From Flavobacterium glycines (GTDB lineage: Bacteria; Bacteroidota; Bacteroidia; Flavobacteriales; Flavobacteriaceae), in contig NZ_FNEO01000011.1 of the NCBI RefSeq assembly GCF_900100165.1, positions 39,649 to 103,648 of the forward strand: DNA of 64,000 nucleotides, read 5' to 3'. Under the pieces are notes generated by a model. It did no database searches. It was not told the DNA's origin and worked only from the letters and a program-made list of their open reading frames with translations. A program made the position numbers and the translations under genes. Of this stretch, positions 42,854-50,940 are shown one piece after another (the stretch's first letter is position 1; each line of letters begins with the position of its first letter).

Positions 42854-43708
42854 TTAATAATCTGAATTGCCTCCAGTATTATAATTTTGAGATAAAGCAT
42901 TTTCAAGTTGAGCATCGTTAGGTGCTTTACCGTGCCAAGCATGACTGTACATCATATAATCTACACCATTACCCATTTCGGTATGTAACAATACACAAAC
43001 CGGTTTCCCTTTTCCTGTTCTTGCTTTTGCTTCAGCCATTCCTCCAATGATGGCTTCAACATCATTTCCTTTAGTAATTTCAACTACTTCCCAATCAAAA
43101 GCTTCAAATTTAGCACGAAGACATCCCATATTTAAAACGTCTTTTGTAGTACCGTCAATTTGTTTCCCGTTAAGGTCAACAGTTGCAATTAAATTGTCTA
43201 CTCCTTTAGCAGAAGCATACATGATTGCTTCCCAGTTTTGACCTTCCTGCAATTCACCATCTCCGTGAAGTGTATATACAATATGATTGTCGTTATTTAA
43301 TTTTTTTGCCTGAGCAGCTCCAAGAGCAACAGATAATCCTTGACCTAAAGATCCGGAAGCCATACGTACACCAGGTAAACCTTCGTGTGTAGTTGGGTGT
43401 CCTTGTAAACGTGAATTTAATTTTCTAAAAGTTGCTAATTCAGCTACAGGGAAATAACCACTTCTAGCCAAAACGCTGTAGAAAACCGGAGAGATGTGTC
43501 CGTTTGATAAGAAAAATAAATCTTCTCCAATTCCGTCCATATCAAATCCTTCTTTGCGGTCCATGATGTTTTGATACAAGGCTACCAAAAATTCGGTACA
43601 ACCTAGAGAACCTCCTGGGTGACCTGAATTAACAGCGTGTACCATTCGAAGGATGTCTCTTCTTACTTGGATAATTAAATCGTTTAATTGTTGAGTGTTA
43701 GGTTTCAT
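42854..43708 (-). CDS. Transketolase, N-terminal subunit (split form)
   Basis: A 284-residue protein with the thiamine-diphosphate-binding module: VNSGHPGGSLG, LSNGHISPVFYS, GSLGQGLSVALGAA and the metal site GDGELQEGQNWEA with VDLNGKQIDG. Together with the following gene it forms a complete transketolase. The start is the ATG at 43708, 26 bases after a strong flavobacterial promoter. The order (N-terminal gene first) is usual. Confidence 0.92.
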   Translation of the reverse strand: MKPNTQQLNDLIIQVRRDILRMVHAVNSGHPGGSLGCTEFLVALYQNIMDRKEGFDMDGIGEDLFFLSNGHISPVFYSVLARSGYFPVAELATFRKLNSRLQGHPTTHEGLPGVRMASGSLGQGLSVALGAAQAKKLNNDNHIVYTLHGDGELQEGQNWEAIMYASAKGVDNLIATVDLNGKQIDGTTKDVLNMGCLRAKFEAFDWEVVEITKGNDVEAIIGGMAEAKARTGKGKPVCVLLHTEMGNGVDYMMYSHAWHGKAPNDAQLENALSQNYNTGGNSDY

Positions 43709-43733
43709 TTTGATCGTAAAAGTTAAACTGCTG

Positions 43734-43764
43734 CAAATGTAATTTTTATTTTCCCGTAAGACAA
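43734..43764 (-). promoter_or_regulatory. Promoter of the transketolase operon
   Basis: On the minus strand TTG (complement of 43762-43764), a 20-base spacer and TACATTTG (complement of 43734-43741) match the flavobacterial promoter exactly. The expected message starts about ten bases before the coding region. Confidence 0.65.
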
Positions 43765-44105
43765 ATGATTTTTGGAATTGTTTGAAAGCAATTAGAATAA
43801 GGTTTATAGCTGAAAATGAACTTTTGATTCTATTTTGTACAAAGAGATATAGATTTTATAAATGTATTTTTTACACTAATTTTTTTTAATCAAGACTTAT
43901 GAAGTCATTGCTATTAGTGATTTGATCAAATTTGCTGGCTGAATTAGCATCTTTTAATTTTTCTAATAGTTTTAATTATTTGAAATCATTTTCAAAATTA
44001 TTTTAGGAATATTTTTAGAGGTCAAAATAAAAGTATTATAACAATTTTACTGCTAGCTGTTATAAAATGATTTTACTAGTTATTTGTTAGAAAACGTTAT
44101 AGTAG
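43765..44105. other. AT-rich intergenic region without visible genes
   Basis: About 340 bases of very AT-rich sequence. No ORF with coding character, RNA-like structure or repeat stands out. Short runs of T and a TTTGATCAAA palindrome (43920-43929) are the only features noted. Confidence 0.5.
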
Positions 44106-44131
44106 CAAAAAAACTCAAATGAGGCTTTTAA
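44106..44131 (-). terminator. Weak terminator of the alpha/beta-hydrolase gene
   Basis: On the minus strand CCTCATTTGAG is followed by TTTTTTT. The four-base stem (CTCA/TGAG) is short, so its efficiency is doubtful. Confidence 0.45.
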
Positions 44132-44689
44132 TTAATTTTTGTTTTCGTTAATTGATTGTAGTAATCTTTCTAATATTTCCTGTCCTTCTTCCCAAAGTCC
44201 TAATTGAGAAGCAAAGTTGAGGTGTCCCTTTGGACCTACATTATAAAAGTGACTTCCCCATTTTTGAGACAAAAATTCAGCTCTTTCAACCGAAATGTAG
44301 GGATCGTTTGAACTGGTAATTACAATAGATGGATAGTTTAATTTTGATAATGGAATAGGAGCAAAGTTCCAGATTTCTTCCGGGGTATGTTCAGCCGATT
44401 CCACATCGGCCGGAGCAACTAATAAAGCACCAATAATTTTTTCGGTATCATTTTGTTGTGACCAATGTGCTACTAATGAAACCGCCAGACTATGTGCTAC
44501 AATAACGATAGGTGTTTCGATGCTTTTGATTGTAGTATCTAAGTTTTTTAACCAATCTTGTAATTGTGGTTGGTTCCAGTTATCCTGAACTACTTTTTTG
44601 GTATTTGGAAAATACTGTAACCAATTGTCCTGCCAATGTCCGGTTGTTGAATCGCCTAATCCTGGAACTATTAATAAGGTGTGTTTCAT
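44132..44689 (-). CDS. RBBP9/YdeN-type alpha/beta hydrolase
   Basis: A 185-residue small serine hydrolase. It shows LIVPGLGDSTTGHWQ, WNQPQLQDW, the nucleophile elbow VAHSLAVSL (Ser in HSLA), the late Asp in SSNDPYIS and the catalytic His in GPKGHLNFAS, all as in RBBP9-like proteins. The substrate is unknown. I chose the ATG at 44689, because the ATG at 44719 would add ten residues with no homologous counterpart. It is a single gene. Confidence 0.87.
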   Translation of the reverse strand: MKHTLLIVPGLGDSTTGHWQDNWLQYFPNTKKVVQDNWNQPQLQDWLKNLDTTIKSIETPIVIVAHSLAVSLVAHWSQQNDTEKIIGALLVAPADVESAEHTPEEIWNFAPIPLSKLNYPSIVITSSNDPYISVERAEFLSQKWGSHFYNVGPKGHLNFASQLGLWEEGQEILERLLQSINENKN

Positions 44690-44791
44690 AGTTTTTGTAA
44701 TTCTATAAGGATGATACAAATCTATAAAATTAGATTTACTATATAAAATTAGTATAATAAAAAATCAGATGAATGAAAATGTTTTCTTTTT

Positions 44792-45184
44792 TTAATAAAT
44801 TCTGAGATGTTCAGGTATTCTTGTGTTTATTTTTTTTAGCAAAAAGGGAGCTAATATTATGCCTAATAAATTGCATATAAAAGAAAAATCCAAAAATAAG
44901 ATGTAAGTGTCTTTTATTATTAAGCTAAGTATAATCGAGATGGAAATAAACACTATAGTATTAGTATAACAGAAGAATTTAACGGTAAATTCTTTTTCTC
45001 TGAAATAATAAATTATTAATAAAGGCGGATAATAATAGAAAGCGTGGAAGGTTTTTAGTAAGAGTATTGGTCGGATGTTAATATTTTGTGTAAACATCTC
45101 TGTTGCGAAATATAGTGCACACGATATTAATGTTTCGGTGAACCAGATTATTGCTAATATTCTTAGGGTTTCAGATATTTTCAT
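44792..45184 (-). CDS. Hypothetical four-helix membrane protein
   Basis: A 130-residue hydrophobic protein with about four membrane helices (residues about 5-25, 40-60, 73-90 and 97-117) and basic loops, ending IPEHLRIY. I do not recognise the family. It is 47 bases downstream of the lipoprotein-like gene on the same strand and may be co-transcribed with it. Confidence 0.5.
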   Translation of the reverse strand: MKISETLRILAIIWFTETLISCALYFATEMFTQNINIRPILLLKTFHAFYYYPPLLIIYYFREKEFTVKFFCYTNTIVFISISIILSLIIKDTYILFLDFSFICNLLGIILAPFLLKKINTRIPEHLRIY

Positions 45185-45231
45185 TGTTATTTAATATGTT
45201 CTTTGATTTTAAGTGTTTAAAAAATCTTCGC

Positions 45232-45711
45232 TTAAAATTGTTTAGCCGGTGGTGGTGGATTCTTTAAATTAGTGTCTGATGGCTTATGTGTATAATCGAA
45301 ATTGAATTTTTTTTCTTTGCCTTTCTCATAATAAACTATTTTACAAAATCTTACTTTACCTTCTCGTAATTGTTTATATGTTCTAATAATCGAATCTATT
45401 GTTGTACTTTTTTCATATCCGTTGATGTAATATTGTTTTGTTGTAATATAATAATCATTATCGATTTTCTTTACTTGTAGATCTCCTGAAGCAAAGATTG
45501 TATCTGTGTCTGATTGAAATTCGAATTTTTGTCCCTTGACGAGTGTTGAAAAAACAGTGTCATTTTTTGGGTTAATATACAATTTGTAAGTGTACATTAT
45601 TCCATCTGAATTGACCTTTTTAAAAGCGTTTGTGTAATTATAATCACCGATTTTTTCTGTGTGATTACAGCTGAAATTGATTAAAAGTGCAAAAAATAGT
45701 ATTTTTTTCAT
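45232..45711 (-). CDS. Hypothetical lipoprotein
   Basis: A 159-residue protein with a signal peptide and a lipobox-like FSC followed by NHTEK, suggesting attachment at Cys15. The mature part is beta-rich and charged (GDYNYTNAFKK..., DTVFSTLVKGQKFEFQ) and ends in a Pro-rich tail (PPPPAKQF). No family is recognised. It may form a pair with the four-helix membrane protein downstream. Confidence 0.55.
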   Translation of the reverse strand: MKKILFFALLINFSCNHTEKIGDYNYTNAFKKVNSDGIMYTYKLYINPKNDTVFSTLVKGQKFEFQSDTDTIFASGDLQVKKIDNDYYITTKQYYINGYEKSTTIDSIIRTYKQLREGKVRFCKIVYYEKGKEKKFNFDYTHKPSDTNLKNPPPPAKQF

Positions 45712-45776
45712 ACTTCTAGTTATTTATGTTTAAAACAAATCTAATAAAAATATATTTTGTTTTTTCTTACAAAATA

Positions 45777-45803
45777 AAAAAGTACAGCTTCCCTGTACTT
45801 TTA
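45777..45803. terminator. Terminator between selO and the lipoprotein-like gene
   Basis: AAAAAGTACAG (45777-45787) pairs with CTGTACTTTT (45793-45802) around a five-base loop. The terminator ends selO on the minus strand. Confidence 0.75.
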
Positions 45804-45828
45804 AGATTTGATATATTATAATTCAAAA

Positions 45829-47391
45829 TTAAGAACTACATGACAACATAGAACATCCTACTTTATTTCTGGCCCAGTCGGGGCGTTTAGCAAACCATTT
45901 TTCCTGATTTTCCTGTTCAGAATAAGGATTTTTTAATAGATTGAAAAGTTCGTCTATTATGCTGTAGTCGCCTTTATCGGCAGCATCAATGGCCAGTTGT
46001 GCCATGTAATTACGTAGCACATATTTCGGATTGATGCGATTCATTTTTTCAGCACGTTCAGTATCCGTTTCTTTTTCTAATAGCAATCTTTGGCTATAAC
46101 TTTCGAACCATTTTTCCCAGCTTTCAATTAATTCAAGTGATTGTTCGTTTGTGTTGTAGAAAGCATCTTGTATGGTTTTGAATCCGGATTCCATATTTTC
46201 TTTTGTAAAACGACTTAGATTTCGGTAGAAAATAGTCATGTCGGTTTCGGTCAAGTGCAGATTGTTTTCTAATTCCTGAATGAGTTTTTGATCGTTTTCA
46301 TTTTCGGTGAAAAGTCCAATTTTAGAACGCATCATGTTTAGGTATTTTTTTTCGAACGAAGTACCAAAATCGGATAGAATAGCTTCTAATCCTTCTGTTT
46401 CTCCAATTAATGGATATAATGCATTGGCGAGTTGGTATAAATTCCAAAGTACAATATTAGGTTGGTTTCCGTAGCGATAGCGTTTGTGTTGGGAGTCGGT
46501 CGTATTAGGTGTCCAACCGTAATCATAGCCTTCGAGCCAGCCGTAAGGACCGTAATCGATGGTTAATCCCAGGATTGACATATTATCGGTATTCATTACT
46601 CCGTGTACAAAACCTACTCGTTGCCAATGAATAACCATCTCAAGGTTGTTTTCGGCTACTTTTTTGAAAAACTGTAAATAAGTTTCTTTTGAAGGTGTTC
46701 CTAATTCGGCATAAAAATGTTTAATAGTATAGTCAACTAAGGTTTTGAGTGTTGGAACATCATTGCGGACTGCCAGAATTTGATAGTTTCCAAAACGCAA
46801 AAAGCTGGGTGCGATTCTGCTAACGATGGCTCCTTTTTCGTAAGCAGGATTACCATTGTAAAGCATGTCTCTTAAAACGGGATCGCCTGATAAAGCAAGT
46901 GACAAAGCACGTGTAGTAGGAACGCCTAAGTGAAACATCGCTTCGCTGCATAAATATTCGCGGATGGAAGAGCGTAAAACAGCCAGTCCGTCGGCGGTTC
47001 TGGAATAAGGTGTTTTTCCGGAGCCTTTGAGTTGGATAGCCCAACGCTTGTTGTTATGAACGATTTCGGTTAAATTTATCGCGCGGCCATCGCCCAGTTG
47101 GCCTGCCCAGTTACCAAATTGGTGTCCGCCATAACACATGGCATAAGGCTGGGTATTGGTCAAAATTTCGTTTCCGGTAAACACATTTTTGAATTCTTCT
47201 GTTTGCGAATCGTCTTTGGATAATCCTAGGTTTTCGAGCATTTCCGGCGAAACATGGAGGATTTGAGGATTGACTGTTTTTGTAGGTGTTACAAATGAAA
47301 AACAAGCATTTTCAACCTGTCTGACGTAGTTTTCTGTAATTGGGTCGGCGGGTAATTCTTTGTTGAAAGTATCTTGGATGTTGAGTTTCAT
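45829..47391 (-). CDS. selO: SelO-family protein adenylyltransferase (YdiU)
   Basis: A 520-residue pseudokinase-fold protein with the SelO features YAMCYGGHQFGNWAGQLGDG, the ATP-site Lys in QLKGSGKTPYSR, FLRFGNYQ, and VHGVMNTDNMSILGLTIDYG (metal-binding and substrate-binding acids). It ends with VGCSMLSCSS: bacterial SelO has Cys where eukaryotes have selenocysteine, so Cys518 occupies that position. The family transfers AMP to protein Ser, Thr or Tyr residues and is linked to redox stress. The length is normal. It is a single gene with its own terminator. Confidence 0.93.
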   Translation of the reverse strand: MKLNIQDTFNKELPADPITENYVRQVENACFSFVTPTKTVNPQILHVSPEMLENLGLSKDDSQTEEFKNVFTGNEILTNTQPYAMCYGGHQFGNWAGQLGDGRAINLTEIVHNNKRWAIQLKGSGKTPYSRTADGLAVLRSSIREYLCSEAMFHLGVPTTRALSLALSGDPVLRDMLYNGNPAYEKGAIVSRIAPSFLRFGNYQILAVRNDVPTLKTLVDYTIKHFYAELGTPSKETYLQFFKKVAENNLEMVIHWQRVGFVHGVMNTDNMSILGLTIDYGPYGWLEGYDYGWTPNTTDSQHKRYRYGNQPNIVLWNLYQLANALYPLIGETEGLEAILSDFGTSFEKKYLNMMRSKIGLFTENENDQKLIQELENNLHLTETDMTIFYRNLSRFTKENMESGFKTIQDAFYNTNEQSLELIESWEKWFESYSQRLLLEKETDTERAEKMNRINPKYVLRNYMAQLAIDAADKGDYSIIDELFNLLKNPYSEQENQEKWFAKRPDWARNKVGCSMLSCSS

Positions 47392-47447
47392 TGTATTTGT
47401 AATTATTGATAATACAAAGTTACAAATATTAATACCACTATTTTAAA

Positions 47448-47470
47448 CCATATAAGTCATATAAGTTTTC
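47448..47470. repeat. Single arm of the ACATATAAGTCAT repeat
   Basis: CATATAAGTCATATAAGTTT resembles one arm of the 26-base palindrome at 41707. The opposite arm is not present here, so it is probably a remnant. Confidence 0.55.
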
Positions 47471-47643
47471 AAGTTTGTCTTAGCTGGTATTCTTGTAGTT
47501 TTTTAAAATAAGTTCATAAAAGTATTAATAACGGAACAAAATATTTTTAATGCTTAATTGCTTTTAATTTTAATGGTGAAAAACAATGTTTTTTAAAGCG
47601 TTAGTTTGCTGTTAAAAAGGTGTAGCTTTTTTCTAAATTAAAC

Positions 47644-47671
47644 TATCTTTGCGCTCCCGAATAGTCGGGAG
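47644..47671 (+). promoter_or_regulatory. Promoter -7 element and small hairpin before tgt
   Basis: TATCTTTG (47644-47651) matches the -7 consensus. It is followed by CTCCCGA (47654-47660), a loop ATAG and TCGGGAG (47665-47671), a perfect seven-base hairpin at the beginning of the transcript, about 25 bases before the ATG at 47696. No TTG is visible at -33. The hairpin might act on translation or be an operator-like palindrome; there is no direct support for either. Confidence 0.5.
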
Positions 47672-47695
47672 AACAATTGGGAGAAAAACCTTAGT

Positions 47696-48826
47696 ATGAA
47701 GTTTGATTTATTACAAAAAGACCCACTTTCTAAAGCAAGAGCAGGAAGTATAACTACAGATCACGGTGTAATTGAAACGCCAATTTTTATGCCGGTAGGT
47801 ACCGTTGCCTCAGTAAAAGGGGTGCATCAAAGAGAGTTAAGAGAAGAAATTAATCCTGATATTATTCTTGGAAATACCTATCATTTGTATTTGCGTCCGC
47901 AAACTAAAATTTTAGAAGCAGCGGGTGGTTTGCATAAATTCATGAATTGGGATCGTAATATTTTGACTGATTCGGGAGGTTATCAGGTATATTCACTTTC
48001 GAATAGTAGAAAAATTAAGGAAGAAGGAGTAAAGTTTAAATCACATATTGATGGATCGTACCATACTTTTACTCCGGAAAATGTAATGGAAATTCAGCGT
48101 ACCATTGGGGCTGATATCATCATGGCTTTTGACGAATGTACACCTTATCCCTGCGATTACAATTATGCTAAGCGTTCGATGCACATGACGCACCGTTGGT
48201 TAGATCGTTGTATTAATCATTTGGATAAAGTGCCTGTAAAATATGGATATGATCAGGCTTTTTTCCCCATTGTTCAGGGAAGTACTTATAAAGATTTGCG
48301 ACGTCAGTCGGCTGAATATATTGCTAATTCCGGTCAGGTAGGAAATGCCATTGGAGGACTTTCTGTTGGAGAACCAGCGGAAGAAATGTATGCGATGACT
48401 GAAGTAGTTACTGAAATTTTGCCGGAAGACAAGCCAAGATATTTGATGGGAGTAGGAACTCCAATTAATATTTTGGAAAATATTGCTTTAGGAATTGATA
48501 TGTTTGACTGTGTGATGCCAACCCGTAATGCCAGAAACGGAATGTTGTTTACGGCTAACGGTACCATCAATATCAAGAATAAAAAATGGGAGGCCGATTT
48601 TTCGCCAATTGACGAAATGGGAATCACCTTTGTGGATACAGAATATTCTAAAGCTTATTTGCGCCATCTTTTTGCTGCCAATGAGTATTTAGGAAAGCAA
48701 ATCGCTACGATTCATAATTTAGGTTTTTATATGTGGCTGGTTCGTGAGGCCAGAAAGCATATTTTAGCAGGCGATTTCAGGTCATGGAAAGAAATGATGG
48801 TGAAAAACATGAGTCAAAGACTTTAA
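47696..48826 (+). CDS. tgt: tRNA-guanine transglycosylase (Tgt) lacking zinc cysteines
   Basis: A 376-residue queuine/preQ1 transglycosylase. Catalytic elements are present: Asp92 in ILTDSGGYQV, FDECTPYP, GGLSVGEP, and the nucleophile Asp271 in DMFDCVMPTRNAR. Bacterial Tgt normally binds zinc through Cys-X-Cys-X2-Cys and a later His. Here the region DFSPIDEMGITFVDTEYSKA has no cysteine, while the His in TIHNLGFY remains, so zinc binding looks lost. It inserts preQ1 at position 34 of GUN-type tRNAs. It is followed by lptF/G after an inverted repeat. Confidence 0.93.
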   Translation: MKFDLLQKDPLSKARAGSITTDHGVIETPIFMPVGTVASVKGVHQRELREEINPDIILGNTYHLYLRPQTKILEAAGGLHKFMNWDRNILTDSGGYQVYSLSNSRKIKEEGVKFKSHIDGSYHTFTPENVMEIQRTIGADIIMAFDECTPYPCDYNYAKRSMHMTHRWLDRCINHLDKVPVKYGYDQAFFPIVQGSTYKDLRRQSAEYIANSGQVGNAIGGLSVGEPAEEMYAMTEVVTEILPEDKPRYLMGVGTPINILENIALGIDMFDCVMPTRNARNGMLFTANGTINIKNKKWEADFSPIDEMGITFVDTEYSKAYLRHLFAANEYLGKQIATIHNLGFYMWLVREARKHILAGDFRSWKEMMVKNMSQRL

Positions 48827-48837
48827 AATATGTTGAT

Positions 48838-48873
48838 TTGTTTAATCGTTTATTCGGTTAAACGATTAAACAA
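48838..48873. repeat. Perfect inverted repeat between tgt and the permease gene
   Basis: TTGTTTAATCGTTTA (48838-48852) and TAAACGATTAAACAA (48859-48873) are exact inverted repeats of 15 bases around a six-base loop. On the plus strand the tail is A-rich rather than T-rich, so it is not a classical terminator for tgt. Confidence 0.7.
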
Positions 48874-48893
48874 AAAATCAATTAAACTTTACT

Positions 48894-49982
48894 ATGTTAA
48901 CAATACTAGATAAATACATCTTAAAAAGATATTTAGCCACTTTTGCGGCTATGTTGCTGATGTTTATTCCAATTGGGATTATCATTGATGTTTCGGAGAA
49001 AATCAATTTCATGATTGAGAATAAGGTTCCTTTTCTGGCAGTTGTTATTTATTATTATCATTTTACGGTTTATTTTGCCAATGCCTTATTTCCGATATTT
49101 CTCTTTTTATCAATTATTTGGTTTACTTCCAAATTAGCTAATAATACCGAAATCATTGCCATATTGAGTTCGGGAATTTCATTTACCCGTTTTTTAAGAC
49201 CTTATTTTATTGGGGCAACTATCATTTCGATTTTTGTTTTGTTGATGGGATTTTATGTGGTTCCTGTATCGAGTGAAGGTTTTAATAATTTCAGATATAC
49301 GTATTTAAGACGTGATGGTAAGGAGCGTATGAGAGGCGATAATACCGATGTTTACAGACAGCTTAATGATAAAGAGTTTTTGTATGTAAGCAATTTTAAT
49401 CCGGCGTCTAAAATGGCTTTTAATTTTGCTCTGGAGAAATTTGACAAAGAGAAAATGGTTTCCAAAATTACCGCAAGCAGAATTAGGTGGAATGAAAAAG
49501 ACAGTACTTATACTTTGTATGATTATACCAAGAGGACGGTAGGTAAACAAGGGGATAAACTCGAAGCCTTGCCTGAAAAAAATGTAAAATTCAAATTTGA
49601 ACTCGAAGATTTAACCCCGGTAGTTTATATTGCAGAGACTTTGCGTCTGGATAAATTAATTGATTTTATTGACAAGGAAAAAAAACGAGGATCTTCGAAT
49701 ATCAATGTGTACTTGGTAGTATTGTATAAAAAGTTTAGTGTGCCGGTTTCGGCATTTATCCTGACCATTATAGCTGTTGCCGTTTCTTCAATGAAGCGCA
49801 GAGGAGGTATGGGAATGAATCTTAGTATCGGAATTGCTGTTGCTTTTGGTTTCGTTTTTTTCGATAAAATATTTGGAGTATTAGCCGAAAAATCAACTTT
49901 TTCACCTTTTGTAGCGGTTTGGTTTTCTAATTTTGTTTTTGGAATTCTGGCTGTTTATTTATTGCGCAATGCCAAACGATAG
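48894..49982 (+). CDS. LptF/LptG family permease
   Basis: A 362-residue inner-membrane protein. It has membrane helices at the N-terminus (DKYILKRYLATFAAMLLMF, the signature LptF/G entry, and two further helices to about residue 120), a periplasmic beta-jellyroll part (about 130-265) and three C-terminal helices (about 275-360). In Gram-negatives, LptF and LptG with LptB extract LPS and pass it to LptC. The ATP-binding partner is not in this window. It overlaps the next gene by 14 bases. Confidence 0.88.
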   Translation: MLTILDKYILKRYLATFAAMLLMFIPIGIIIDVSEKINFMIENKVPFLAVVIYYYHFTVYFANALFPIFLFLSIIWFTSKLANNTEIIAILSSGISFTRFLRPYFIGATIISIFVLLMGFYVVPVSSEGFNNFRYTYLRRDGKERMRGDNTDVYRQLNDKEFLYVSNFNPASKMAFNFALEKFDKEKMVSKITASRIRWNEKDSTYTLYDYTKRTVGKQGDKLEALPEKNVKFKFELEDLTPVVYIAETLRLDKLIDFIDKEKKRGSSNINVYLVVLYKKFSVPVSAFILTIIAVAVSSMKRRGGMGMNLSIGIAVAFGFVFFDKIFGVLAEKSTFSPFVAVWFSNFVFGILAVYLLRNAKR

Positions 49983-50865
49983 ACTTAAAAGTTATCTCAA
50001 TCTTCATTTAATTGTTTTTATTTGGGGATTTACAGCCATACTAGGCGCTTTAATAAGTATTCCGGCCGACGAGATTGTGTGGTACAGAATGCTTATGGCA
50101 GCTTTGTTTTTAGCTTCGTATATTTTCTTTTCCGGGAGATCTTTTATAATTCCCTGGACTTCTTTATTACAACTGACTTTTGTGGGATTGCTTATTGCAT
50201 TGCATTGGATTTTTTTCTTTCATGCGATCCATGTTTCTAATGTGTCGATTACTTTAGCGGTATTTTCATTGGGAGCTTTTTTAGCATCTTTATTAGAACC
50301 TTTATTTTACGGGAGAAAAGTACTTTGGTACGAAGTCTTTTTTGGTTTGGTAATTATTGCAGCATTGTCATTTATCATGCAGGTTGAGGTGTCTTATTTT
50401 AAAGGGATGCTGTTTGCTTTTGTTTCTATTGTTTTAGGAGTTTTATTCACTTTGTCAAATGGAAAACTGATTCAAAAACACGATTCGGCTGTGATTACGT
50501 TTTATGAGTTTTTGGCCGGTTTACTGTTTATTAGTTGCTATTTTATTTTTCAAAACAAATTCACATTAGATTTCTTTCAGGTTTCAGTCAATAATTGGCT
50601 GTTGTTATTTGTTTTGTCTTCAATTTGCACGGCTTATGCATTTACAGCTTCGGTAAAAGTTATGAAACAATTAAGTCCGTACACTGTGATGCTGACTACA
50701 AATTTAGAGCCGGTTTACGGGATTGTTTTGGCTTATTTTATTATTGGTGAAAAAGAAAAAATGAGTGCTTCTTTTTATGGAGGGGCTGTTTTGATAATCG
50801 CAGTAGTAATTTTAAACGGGATTTTAAAACACAAACACAGCTTGAAAATGAAAATTAAAAACTAG
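49969..50865 (+). CDS. DMT/EamA-family transporter
   Basis: A 298-residue protein with ten hydrophobic helices in two repeats of five, the drug/metabolite transporter layout. EamA-type motifs include the N-terminal FIWGFTAILGALI and the C-terminal LTTNLEPVYGIVLAYFI. The ATG at 49969 overlaps the LptF/G gene by 14 bases, so the two are coupled; longer in-frame starts would overlap it more. The substrate is unknown. Confidence 0.85.
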   Translation: MPNDRLKSYLNLHLIVFIWGFTAILGALISIPADEIVWYRMLMAALFLASYIFFSGRSFIIPWTSLLQLTFVGLLIALHWIFFFHAIHVSNVSITLAVFSLGAFLASLLEPLFYGRKVLWYEVFFGLVIIAALSFIMQVEVSYFKGMLFAFVSIVLGVLFTLSNGKLIQKHDSAVITFYEFLAGLLFISCYFIFQNKFTLDFFQVSVNNWLLLFVLSSICTAYAFTASVKVMKQLSPYTVMLTTNLEPVYGIVLAYFIIGEKEKMSASFYGGAVLIIAVVILNGILKHKHSLKMKIKN

Positions 50866-50940
50866 TGCAGTGGCATTTAGGCTAAATTTTACTCAAGAAT
50901 ATCAAAAAGTAACATTCCCTCTTAATAATTTTGAATTATA

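Noticed and set aside
43709..44131. Gene-free 420-base region searched for an RNA gene
   Set aside because: No promoter-stem-terminator arrangement like that at 14845 and no conserved-looking structure was found.
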